A stretch of DNA of 64,000 bases from Arenibacter sp041392165 (GTDB lineage Bacteria; Bacteroidota; Bacteroidia; Flavobacteriales; Flavobacteriaceae). The notes beneath the pieces were generated by a model. The model was given only the letters and a program-made list of their open reading frames with translations, made no database searches and had not been told where the DNA came from. The stretch covers positions 372,001 to 436,000 of the forward strand of contig JAWKMN010000002.1 in assembly GCA_041392165.1 (NCBI GenBank), read 5' to 3'. The translations under genes were made by a program, and so were the position numbers. Below are positions 51,324 to 60,445 of this stretch, piece by piece; the stretch's first letter is position 1; every line of letters begins with the position of its first letter.

Positions 51324-53669
51324 TTAAGGGTTGATATTGTTATTGCCGAGTGCATATCCGAGTGGGAAATAGGTTTTTTTGCCGGCAGTCAGTACCACTC
51401 TTTTTCCGTTTACCCGAATAGACATTTCATCTGTGCTTTCCAGCTCAAATATGGTTTCGTTTTCCGTAACCCTAACCTTTAATATTCTATTCCTAAAATT
51501 TACCTTGAAGGAGTAGGATTTCCATTGCTTTGGTATTCTTGGGGAAAAGGATAGTTTGTCTTCCAATATCCGCATACCTCCAAAACCTTCCACTATACTC
51601 ATCCAGGTACCGGCCATAGATGTAATGTGCAGTCCTTCTTTTACTTCCTTGTTATAGTCGTCCAAATCCAATCGGGAGGTCCGCAGATAAAAAGCATATG
51701 CCTGGTCCATTCTGTTCAGCTTTGCGGCCTGGATACTGTGTACACATGGGGATAAAGAAGATTCATGAACCGTAAAAGGTTCGTAAAAATCGAAATGCTT
51801 CTCTAATTCCTCAGTTGTAAAATGGTCCTCAAAAAAATAGAATCCCTGGAGGGTGTCCGCCTGTTTAATGTACGGGGATCTTAAAATCCTGTCCCAACTC
51901 CATTTTTGGTTTATAGGACGCTCTTTTGGATTTAATTCCTTGACAGGAACTAGTTCCTTGTCCAGAAAACCATCTTGTTGTAAATAAATGCCCAATTTTT
52001 CATCAAAGGGGAAATACATTTTTTTCGCCACCTTGCCCCAAGCTTTTGTTTCGTTTTCGGAAAGTTTGGTTACCCCTATTATTCTATGATAATCATCCGG
52101 ATAACCGACCTTAACTTTTTGTAGTTCCTGTAGGGTGTAATTAATGCACCATTTTGCAATATAATTGGTGTAAAAATTATTGTTTACATTGTTTTCATAT
52201 TCATTGGGTCCTGTGACCCCAAGAATTACATATTTGTTCTTTTGGGTAGAGAAGGTGGCCCTTTGATGCCAAAATCGGGCAATTCCTATCAAGACCTCCA
52301 ATCCCATCTCGGGAATGTAGGTATAATCACCGGTAAAACGGTAGTAGTTATAAATGGCAAAGGCAATGGCCCCATTGCGATGTATCTCCTCGAAGGTGAT
52401 TTCCCATTCGTTATGGCATTCTTCCCCGTTCATGGTTACCATGGGATAGAGGGCCGCCCCATTTACAAAACCTAATTTTCGGGCATTTTCGATGGCCTTT
52501 TCCAAATGATTGTACCTATAGGTCAATAGGTTTCTTGCTACTTTTTTATTTTTGGTGGCCATATAAAATGGAATACAGTAGGCTTCGGTGTCCCAATAGG
52601 TACTTCCCCCGTATTTTTCCCCGGTGAATCCTTTGGGGCCTATATTGAGCCTGGAATCTTTGCCCAGATAAGTTTGGTTTAAATGAAAAATATTGAAGCG
52701 AATGCCTTGTTGCGCCTTTACATCGCCATCAATGGTTATATCGCTCATTTCCCAGATTTTGGACCATGATTTCTTTTGTTGTTCCAATAGGGCCTCAAAA
52801 CCCAAGGTGGTTACTTTTTGAAGCACTTTTTTCGCAGCCACTATCAGTTCGGTGGGTTTGTGGTTTGTAGAAACCGTGTATCCGCCAAACTTTACAAGGG
52901 TAAGGGACTCTCCTTTTTTAATATCCTTTTTATATTGATGTACCGCAGTAGTATCTGACAAAGCTTCCAAGGGCTTTTCCGTTGCCAATTCATTGTTGAA
53001 GTACAATTGCGATTCCATAAAGGTACAGGTGGTGAAGTTGGTCTTCATGGTATGGGCCTCAATAAAGGCACGGTGATCATCTGTTGTGACCCCGGTAGTA
53101 TTCCAGAATTGATCTTCCCAATTGGTGTCCTTGTTGGTTATTCCGCTATCCAGATAAGGTTGAAAGGTTATGGAACTATCTTGGTTTAGGGCAATAATTT
53201 GATATTTAATGGCACCAACTTCATCATGGTCCAAGCTAAGGAAACGAGTAATTTTTACCTCAATAACGGTGTCATTGGGCAGCGTAGCCCTAAAGCATCG
53301 CATATACCAACCCTCCTGCATGTTCAATTCCCTTCTAAAATCAGCTACATTTTTACAGGTGTTCAGGTCCAAAGTATCGCCGTTGACAAGTACATTGATC
53401 CCGATCCAGTTAGGAGCGTTCAATACCTTGGCAAAATATTCGGGATAGCCGTTTTTCCACCAGCCTACGCGTGTTTTATCCGGATAATATACCCCTCCAA
53501 TATAGCTTCCCTGAAAAGTAGGCCCGGTGTATTTCTCTTCAAAATTGGCGCGTTGCCCCATGGCTCCGTTTCCAAGACTGAATAAGCTTTCCGAGGATTT
53601 TACTCTTTCCTTATCAAATCCTTCTTCTATGATAGACCAGTTATTGGGCTTTATGTAATCTTGATTCAT
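51324..53669 (-). CDS. GH65 maltose phosphorylase
   Basis: A 781-residue GH65 enzyme that cleaves maltose with phosphate to beta-glucose-1-phosphate and glucose. Features are the N-terminal beta-sandwich (LFSLGNGAMGQRANFEE), YWDTEAYC, and the catalytic region MNGEECHNEWEITFEEIHRN near 415-430 with the general acid Glu. A phosphate loop near TSMAGTW (about 685) and a small C-terminal beta domain follow. It has no signal peptide. Beta-phosphoglucomutase is just upstream on the same strand (74 bases), completing a cytoplasmic maltose route. Trehalose or kojibiose phosphorylase is less likely given this context. Confidence 0.9.
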   Translation of the reverse strand: MNQDYIKPNNWSIIEEGFDKERVKSSESLFSLGNGAMGQRANFEEKYTGPTFQGSYIGGVYYPDKTRVGWWKNGYPEYFAKVLNAPNWIGINVLVNGDTLDLNTCKNVADFRRELNMQEGWYMRCFRATLPNDTVIEVKITRFLSLDHDEVGAIKYQIIALNQDSSITFQPYLDSGITNKDTNWEDQFWNTTGVTTDDHRAFIEAHTMKTNFTTCTFMESQLYFNNELATEKPLEALSDTTAVHQYKKDIKKGESLTLVKFGGYTVSTNHKPTELIVAAKKVLQKVTTLGFEALLEQQKKSWSKIWEMSDITIDGDVKAQQGIRFNIFHLNQTYLGKDSRLNIGPKGFTGEKYGGSTYWDTEAYCIPFYMATKNKKVARNLLTYRYNHLEKAIENARKLGFVNGAALYPMVTMNGEECHNEWEITFEEIHRNGAIAFAIYNYYRFTGDYTYIPEMGLEVLIGIARFWHQRATFSTQKNKYVILGVTGPNEYENNVNNNFYTNYIAKWCINYTLQELQKVKVGYPDDYHRIIGVTKLSENETKAWGKVAKKMYFPFDEKLGIYLQQDGFLDKELVPVKELNPKERPINQKWSWDRILRSPYIKQADTLQGFYFFEDHFTTEELEKHFDFYEPFTVHESSLSPCVHSIQAAKLNRMDQAYAFYLRTSRLDLDDYNKEVKEGLHITSMAGTWMSIVEGFGGMRILEDKLSFSPRIPKQWKSYSFKVNFRNRILKVRVTENETIFELESTDEMSIRVNGKRVVLTAGKKTYFPLGYALGNNNINP

Positions 53670-53743
53670 TGTATTGGGGTTTGGTGATAAAATCGAATTT
53701 CAAATGGAAAGACACCAAATTAATTAATTATTGCGAATGTTCG

Positions 53744-54406
53744 TTATGGAGTTTGTTTTATTAGCCTACTTAGGAATTGATTGTCTATTTCCGTGAAATT
53801 TGCAAATACAAATTTTGCCTCTGAAAGCACTTTTTTATCCCCTATGCCAATACTGAGCATTCCGGCATTGTTGGCGGCCTCTATTCCAGCAACCGCATCT
53901 TCAAAGACAATACATTCTTGGGGGGCTACGCCCATTTGTGCCGCGGCCAGCAAAAACACCTCCGGATCCGGCTTGGCCTTGGTTACTTGGGTACCATCCA
54001 CAATGGCATCAAAATAATCCATTAATTTGACCTTTTCCAATATTGGACGGGCATTCTTGCTGGCAGACCCTAACCCTAGGGGCATATTGTGTTCTTTAAG
54101 AAACTGCAATATTTTTTGGACGTTTGGCAAAACTTCCGATTCGTCCATTTTTTCTATCAGGGACAAATAGTCCTCATTTTTTTTTACCAACCAGCTGTCA
54201 AATTGTTCCCGGGATGCCTTTATTTTCCCAATTTCCAATAGGATTTCCAAACATCTTTTGCGACTTACTCCTTTAAATAGTTCGTTCTGTTCCTGGGTAA
54301 ATTCAAATCCCAATTCATTGGCCAATTTTCTCCAGGCCAAGTAATGATATTTGGCAGTATCTACAATAACGCCATCCAAATCAAATATAAATCCTGTTTT
54401 TTTCAT
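53744..54406 (-). CDS. pgmB: Beta-phosphoglucomutase
   Basis: A HAD-superfamily enzyme of 220 residues from ATG 54406; the frame is open to 54442. It has the nucleophile and acid/base Asp in FDLDGVIVDTAKYH (about 6-19), the cap domain, LGSASKNA, KAKPDPEVFLLAA and the metal-binding VFEDAVAGIEAA. It converts beta-glucose-1-phosphate from the GH65 enzyme to glucose-6-phosphate. It is first in the intact minus-strand group PgmB-GH65-GH13. Confidence 0.92.
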   Translation of the reverse strand: MKKTGFIFDLDGVIVDTAKYHYLAWRKLANELGFEFTQEQNELFKGVSRKRCLEILLEIGKIKASREQFDSWLVKKNEDYLSLIEKMDESEVLPNVQKILQFLKEHNMPLGLGSASKNARPILEKVKLMDYFDAIVDGTQVTKAKPDPEVFLLAAAQMGVAPQECIVFEDAVAGIEAANNAGMLSIGIGDKKVLSEAKFVFANFTEIDNQFLSRLIKQTP

Positions 54407-54646
54407 TGGTTTAAGAGATTCATTAAAATCTGTCCGGGCCATGACTGTTGGGTTTATTAGCTGGCTAAAGGCTATACCCTGTCTTTGTAGGCAGGCCTCC
54501 TCCCAATGGTTATACGGATTGGTTTTTATAAATTTTGGGGATCCATAGTTGACAGTGGGAGTTTACAGTTGATAAAGAAATGAATTTCACTGCCCACTGG
54601 TCTTCTGTCTCCCTGTTTTTGAGGGAATGTTGTTCCGTTCCAAGAC

Positions 54647-55680
54647 CTAATTAACGGTTGACCCGCGTTCTATTAGGGTGGGTTCCAAAACCCTTGTTAG
54701 GAAGGTTTCCTCCTCCATGTCATTTTCTATCTTATCTATAAGTATTTCTGCCGCTATTTCCCCCATTTGTTCCCCATGCTGGGCAATAGCAGTCAATCCT
54801 GGGGAGGCGTATTTGGAAAGAAGCCCATCCGTAAACCCAATAAAAGAAATGTCCTCAGGTATTTTTAAGCCTTTACTTTGTACGTAGCGCATGCTGTGAA
54901 TGGCAAATATTTCGTTAACACTCAACACAGCGTCAACTTTCTCCCTCTCAAAGAAATCTTCAATTAGGTCTTCACTGATCTCCATGGAAGGAAATTTTAA
55001 TATAAGGTCCTCATTATATGCTATGCCGTTGTCGGATAATGCCTCTTTATAGCCGGCAGCTCTTTCCCGGCTTACGCTTATATAGTCTTCCGAAGCAATC
55101 AGGGCTATTCTTTTCCTGCCGTCCTTAATAAATTTGGTTACTGCATTATAGGCTCCCTTCCTATCATCGATAATTACCTTGTCGCATACTATCTCTTCGG
55201 CCACACGGTCAAATAAGACCAATGGGATGCCCTGTTCCGTAACTTCCTTTAAATGGTTGTAGTCGTTTTTCAACTGTGTACGGAGTGAAAGGGAAGATAA
55301 TAAATTCAATATACTTCCATTGGCGAGCAATTCCCATATTTATGACTCCTTTGTCGAAAGATTCATCGGGAGAGACAGACGATAACATTAGAACTTTGGC
55401 ATTGGCATATTTTTCGATGCCCCTGAAAACCGTAGTAAAAAAATGATGGACATATCCGGAATTATAACCCCAATGTTTTTGGTGCGCTTGTTCCTTTAAA
55501 CTGATGGCAATATTATTGGGCTTTGTAATTGTACATATCGGCAAAGGCCTGAACCTTTTCTTTTTTGGTATCCGATCCACCCCCTACTGTTTGGTTGTTT
55601 GAAACCAGAAATGGAAACCCCTAATTTCATATGTTTGAGGGTGATTTTTCGTTTCAAAGGTGATTTTTTTTTCAAGTGAA
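54647..55680 (-). pseudogene. LacI-family regulator, multiply frameshifted
   Basis: The C-terminal two thirds is open (about 55330 to 54647) and shows a periplasmic-binding-like effector domain: IPLVLFDRV, DDRKGAYNAV, GRKRIALIAS, EDISFIGFTDG and TLIERGST. The N-terminal third is broken. The HTH start ITLKHM-KLGVSIS, the middle VQAFADMYNYKPNNIAISLKEQ and KNIGVIIPDMVHHFF are spread over all three frames with in-frame stops. By eye at least seven indels are needed to restore one frame between 55303 and 55620. This is probably the dead maltose regulator of the neighbouring genes. The 5' boundary is approximate. Confidence 0.82.
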
Positions 55681-55743
55681 TATACTTCAATAAAAATACA
55701 AAAGCATTTGTACCGGTCAGGTACAAATTGGAATATTCACTTG
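55673..55743. promoter_or_regulatory. Nested palindrome upstream of the lacI pseudogene (relic operator)
   Basis: The outer arms CAAGTGAATAT (55673-55683) and ATATTCACTTG (55733-55743) are perfect 11-mers. Within them TTTGTACC (55707-55714) and GGTACAAA (55720-55727) are perfect 8-mers with a 5-base centre. The site lies right before the regulator reading frame, where an autoregulatory LacI operator is expected. The inner, short-spaced palindrome has LacI-like geometry; the outer one may be a hairpin or a second site. Confidence 0.5.
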
Positions 55744-55924
55744 CAGTATGTAAAAATAGCACATTCGAGGAAGGAGTAAATTTATTTTAAACAATTGTTT
55801 AAATAGTACATGTTATTACCTAAAATACCATTGAAATAAAATGGATCATATATCTGGGAGTAGGTCCAAAACATGGAAATCACAAAAGTGTGCCTTTGGT
55901 TGTTTCGTCCTATGGCCAAGATAA

Positions 55925-57560
55925 TTATTTGGCAAAATAAATATAAATCGCCACTACTATAACACATATGCAATCCCTGCATGGTTTACATATTTATAGG
56001 CTCAATGGGAACTTGCTCCGTGTATTCCAATTCAAAGGCCTTTTTCTAGATAAAATTTTTCCTGAAAGAAGCATTATCGCTGTATTGGCGATAAACAATA
56101 TGGCCATTACATGCAAAGTGCGGATAAGCTTCGGCTTCTATTAATTTGTAATGGCAGGGTCCTACTGCCAGAGGCCTTGGCCGATTCCAGAGCATTTTCT
56201 ACAAATTTGCCCTTGAGTATAAACTGACTTAAAATATATAATAAGGACCTGAAAAGATACCTATTTTGGCGGCAATTGCAGGGACCCTTTTGGTTAAATA
56301 TCCTACTACAATAATGAAGATCGGAATGCTGTATATACTGCTTATTTCCTGTAGGTAATTGAACAGACTACCGGCATTCGCTATCATTAGCTATGAACAT
56401 GGTACAGAGCCAATTTATTCCAAATATCTTTCCGTATTTAACCACGGTTTTTTCTGTGGCTTCCTTATTTATATGTTGTTTGGTATATATCGATACCTGA
56501 ACAAGGTTACCGAACTGTTGAGCACACTGTTAAAGGAACTTAAATGGCCCCGAACAAAACAGCGGCAAAAAATCCGACCAACGGTTTTGGCAACACGGCC
56601 CGTACCAATTCCGGATAGGCAAGGTCACTTGAAGCAAGACCTCCATCAAAATAATTGTAGGCGATCATTCCAGGAAGTACTAAAATTAAAGGGCCTAAAA
56701 TCTTTAAAAATGAAGCCAATAATAGCCCTTTTTGACCTTCGGCTAAATTTTCTTTGGCCCCCAAGGCCCTTTGTATAATTTGGTTGGTTGAGTTCCAACA
56801 GAATAGTTGAACCAGCATCATCCCTGTGAAAATGGTGGAAAAGGCACTCTCCTGCCCTGCTTCACCAGAGTCGAATCGTGCGGGCATCCGCAGCACTAAA
56901 TTCATCGCACTCCAAACATATTCCCGTCCCCATGGCCATTAATCCAAAAATGGGTATTAGGATTCCCCCGATAATAAGGCCAACAGCATTAATGCTGTCC
57001 GAAACGGCAACGGCCTTTAGTCCACCGAAAACCGCGTAAATAGACCCAATAACCCCTATGCCCCAAATGCACAGTACCAGAGCGGTCGAATCAGAAACTC
57101 CTAAAAGTTCGGGAACATTGAACATGCCGCTTATTGCAACGGAACCGGAATAAAGGATAACCGGTAAAAGTACTACTACATAGCCCGTTAAAAAAAGACC
57201 TGAGGTAATGGTTTTAGTGGTAATATCAAATCTTTTTGCCAAAAACTGGGGAATGGTGGTAAGTCCTCCCTTTAAATATCTGGGCAATAAAAAAACAGCG
57301 GTAACTACCATGGCGATTGCCGCCAAGGTCTCCCAGGCCATTACCGATAAACCATCGGTATAAGCACTGCCGTTAAGTCCAACTATTTGCTCGGTGGAAA
57401 GATTTGTTAAAAGTAAAGAACCTGCAATAACCCCGGCGGTAAGGCTTCTGCCTCCCAGAAAATAACCGTCGGAGGAACTTTCATCGGTTTTTCGGGTAGC
57501 GAGATAGGCAATTAGGGCCACCAAAAGAGTGAAGCCTACAAAAGAAAGAATTCCCAACAT
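55925..57560 (-). pseudogene. Sodium/solute symporter (SSS family), multiply frameshifted
   Basis: The start at ATG 57560 is intact and open for about 230 residues: MLGILSFVGFTLL, GYFLGGRSLTAGVIAGSLL, LSTEQIVGLNG, SIYAVFGGLKAVAVSDSIN. A shift near 56910-56930 moves the next part to another frame (FSTIFTGMMLVQLF, IIQRALGAK, LVGFFAAVLFGAI). A lost T near 56546 gives a stop there. Further recognisable pieces follow in changing frames: LSSFNSVLNSSVTLF, EATEKTVVKYGKIFG, NAGSLFNYLQEISSIYSIP, LTKRVPAIAAKIGIFSG, SQFILKG and EYTEQVPIEP, down to a last stop near 55925. The restored length is about 545 residues, normal for SglT/YidK-like symporters. Confidence 0.85.
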
Positions 57561-58072
57561 TTTAAAATCTAATTTAGTTGATTTTTTGGCTAAATATATT
57601 GGATTATTTATAATATATGGCATGTATATCCACTTTATCACAAAATGTGCCTTGTGGCGGCATCAAAATAATATCAATTATTAACAGGGGAAAACCTGAA
57701 AATAATTGAACTTTAATTATCTTGGTTTCCATTGTTTAAGGGAGGTGCCTTGTGGATGTCCGCTTTCATAGAAATATAGAGCATTTTGTTCGGAGGTGCA
57801 AAAAGTATATGTATTTTAAGGAAAATACTTGGAGCCGATAAAGGATTAAAATTTTGGGGAACAAATTAGGTGTGGAACGGGAACTTAAACTTGTTGGACA
57901 TATGAAGACAACAGATTTTAACGGTAGGACTTATCTCTCTAGTTATTTTTAAAGATGATAGGGCCCAGGGGTATTACCTTGGCGAATAAAAATGTAAATT
58001 GGCCCAATACATCCTTGCTTGGGGACTTTTGGGTTTAAAGTGATCTATATAATTGGTACAAACGAAGTTTAT
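57561..58072. other. Intergenic region before the haloperoxidase gene
   Basis: 512 AT-rich bases with no gene I can support. A TATAATTG (58048-58055) with TTTG 16 bases upstream is a weak promoter candidate for the following gene. No RNA gene or repeat was recognised. Confidence 0.5.
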
Positions 58073-59422
58073 ATGAAACTATACTTAAGATTATTCGTGT
58101 TATTAGTAGTTGTAATATCATGTAATGGAAGGAAGGAGGAACCGGTGGTCATTACTTCCCAGGATCTTCATAGGTCTATCCATAAGGTAACCGAAGTCAT
58201 GATCCACGATATTTTTTCACCCCCTGTGGCCAGTAGAATCTTTGTCTACCCCAATATTGCGGCCTATGAAATTGTAGCGCTCAATAACAGGGAATACAAG
58301 TCGTTGGTAGGACAGGTTACCGATTTGACCCCAATACCGAAACCTGTTGGGGATACACCTGTTAACTATCGGATGTCGGCGCTAATTGCACATATGGAAA
58401 TAAGCAAACGTTTAATTTTTTCCGATGATAGGATCGAAGTGTTCCGCGATAGTTTGTACGCAAATTGGCAAGACAGCAATATGTCCCAATTCGTCAATTC
58501 CAAAGAATATGGTCTAGCAGTGGCAGAGCATATTATGGATTGGTTGAATAAGGATAATTATAAACAGACGAGGACAATGCCCAAATTTACTATCAATACG
58601 AACGATAATTCGCGTTGGCAACCCACCCCACCTGCCTATATGGATGGATTGGAGCCCCACTGGAGTAAAATACGTCCTTTTGTAATGGATTCGGCAGATC
58701 AATTTAAACCTATTCCCCCTCCACCATTTTCCATGGAAAAGGATTCTGATTTTTATAGGGAAGTCAAAGAGGTATACGATATTGGCCAGGAAATAGTGGC
58801 AAAGGGGGACAATTCCAATGAACTTGCCATTGCAAAGTTTTGGGATTGTAATCCATATGTTTCCGTTACCAAGGGCCATTTAATGTTTGCTACAAAAAAA
58901 ATAACGCCTGGGGCGCATTGGATAGGTATTGCTAAGATAGCCTGTGAAAAAAGTAAGGCCGATTTTGATGAGACCGTATTTGCCTACACCAAAACTTCCA
59001 TGGCCATTGCCGATGGCTTTATTAGTTGTTGGGACGAAAAATACCGAAGTAATCTTATACGGCCGGAAACACTTATAAATCAATATATAGATGAAAATTG
59101 GCAGCCCGTATTGCAAACACCGCCATTTCCGGAATATACCAGTGGCCATTCCGTGGTATCGGGAGCGGCCGCTACGGTCTTGACCAGTATTTTTGGGGAT
59201 AATTTTGCCTTTGATGACGATACGGAAATTCCCTTTGGTCTTCCGGTGAGAAGTTTTAGCTCCTTTAACCAGGCTGCAGATGAAGCGGCCATAAGTAGAA
59301 TGTACGGGGGCATCCATTATAGGGCAGCGGTGGAAGTTGGGGTGAAGCAAGGCCGGGAATTGGGTAAATTTATAGTGGATAAATTACAAATGAGAGGAGA
59401 TGCGCAGTTAGTGGCCAAATGA
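58073..59422 (+). CDS. Vanadium-dependent haloperoxidase/PAP2-family lipoprotein
   Basis: This is 449 residues from ATG 58073; the open frame begins 18 codons earlier. Lipobox VISC follows a strong hydrophobic signal. The catalytic set of the haloperoxidase/acid-phosphatase fold is visible: WDEKYRSNLIRPET, YTSGHSVVSGAAATVL (Ser-Gly-His) and RMYGGIHYRAAVEVG (Arg and the vanadate/phosphate-linked His). Bacteroidota members of this group may be phosphatases rather than haloperoxidases, and the sequence alone does not decide. It is anchored at the cell envelope. Confidence 0.85.
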   Translation: MKLYLRLFVLLVVVISCNGRKEEPVVITSQDLHRSIHKVTEVMIHDIFSPPVASRIFVYPNIAAYEIVALNNREYKSLVGQVTDLTPIPKPVGDTPVNYRMSALIAHMEISKRLIFSDDRIEVFRDSLYANWQDSNMSQFVNSKEYGLAVAEHIMDWLNKDNYKQTRTMPKFTINTNDNSRWQPTPPAYMDGLEPHWSKIRPFVMDSADQFKPIPPPPFSMEKDSDFYREVKEVYDIGQEIVAKGDNSNELAIAKFWDCNPYVSVTKGHLMFATKKITPGAHWIGIAKIACEKSKADFDETVFAYTKTSMAIADGFISCWDEKYRSNLIRPETLINQYIDENWQPVLQTPPFPEYTSGHSVVSGAAATVLTSIFGDNFAFDDDTEIPFGLPVRSFSSFNQAADEAAISRMYGGIHYRAAVEVGVKQGRELGKFIVDKLQMRGDAQLVAK

Positions 59423-59555
59423 TCCTATGGCCTACTTACTAATTGTTTTTCCAGTTTATATGGTGTAATTACAATTCGTGGGAAATAAAATTGTTGGCTC
59501 CCAAGCTGCCCGACTAACCGCTAAGGCGGGTTTTTATAATTACAAAATTTTACAT

Positions 59556-60416
59556 GTGAAAAAATACTTGTTATTGCTGCTATGGGGAATTATAGTTAGC
59601 TGTACCACTAATTATGGACAGCTAACCTATATTACTAAACTTCCCAATAAATTAACCGAAAATTCGGGAATGGTACCGGCCAAGGATTCAACGGTTTGGT
59701 TTGTTATGGATAGCGGTAACCCCAATAAAATTTATCAGGCCAATTATAAAGGGGATCTTGTAAAGGAATTAAAAGTAAAGAATGCCAAAAACCACGATTG
59801 GGAGGATATGGCGAACGATGAAAACGGTAATGTATATATTGGGGATTTTGGCAATAATGGCAATGACAGGAAAAATTTGGCCATTTATAAGATTCCCGAC
59901 CCCAATGCAGAAAATGGGGATGATATAGAAGCGGAAAAGATTGAATTCCATTATCCTGAACAAACCCAATTTCCTCCAAAAAAGAACAAATTTCTATATG
60001 ATGCCGAGGCATTTTTTTATTACCGGAACAATTTTTATATCATTACCAAGAATAGGACCCGCCCCTTTAACGGGGAAGCCTTATTGTATAGGGTACCTGC
60101 TTTAGAGGGCAGGCACAAGGCCCAATATTTGGGGTCGTTTGTTCCTCCCAAAGGTAAGATAGATGGTCAGGTAACCTCTGCCGATATTTCTCCCGATGGC
60201 AAGACCATAGTATTGTTGGGAAAGGGTTCTTTATGGGTGTTTACTAATTTTACAATGGATAATTTCATTTCCAGTGGTACCCTAAAAACGATAGATTTGG
60301 GCATATATACGCAATTGGAATCCGTTTCTTTTATCAATAACAATAGCTTACTACTTTCTGACGAGGAGTCAAGAAAAATGGGAAGAAATCTGTATTCTTT
60401 TGTGTTGGGCAACTAA
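59556..60416 (+). CDS. Lipoprotein with beta-propeller-like repeats, function unknown
   Basis: A 286-residue protein starting at GTG 59556, which directly begins a lipoprotein signal (KKYLLLLLWGIIVSC). The open frame extends upstream but without an ATG-led signal. Repeated WD/NHL-like strands (DSTVWFVMDSGNPNKIYQ, NGNVYIGDFGNNGNDRKNLAIYKI, SPDGKTIVLLGKGSLWVF, QLESVSFINNNSLLLSDEES) suggest a six- or seven-bladed propeller. The pattern with NHDWEDMA occurs in many Bacteroidota 'T9SS/SdiA-regulated' hypotheticals. No enzymatic motif was seen. It lies 133 bases after the PAP2 gene. Confidence 0.75.
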   Translation: MKKYLLLLLWGIIVSCTTNYGQLTYITKLPNKLTENSGMVPAKDSTVWFVMDSGNPNKIYQANYKGDLVKELKVKNAKNHDWEDMANDENGNVYIGDFGNNGNDRKNLAIYKIPDPNAENGDDIEAEKIEFHYPEQTQFPPKKNKFLYDAEAFFYYRNNFYIITKNRTRPFNGEALLYRVPALEGRHKAQYLGSFVPPKGKIDGQVTSADISPDGKTIVLLGKGSLWVFTNFTMDNFISSGTLKTIDLGIYTQLESVSFINNNSLLLSDEESRKMGRNLYSFVLGN

Positions 60417-60445
60417 CCCAAGTACAAAAAATCTACAGTTCTATA

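Noticed and set aside
55782..55982. 66-codon minus-strand frame
   Set aside because: Overlaps the C-terminal tail of the symporter pseudogene in a different frame; no independent support.
56359..56778. 139-codon plus-strand frame
   Set aside because: Antisense to the recognisable remnants of the SSS symporter; not a gene.
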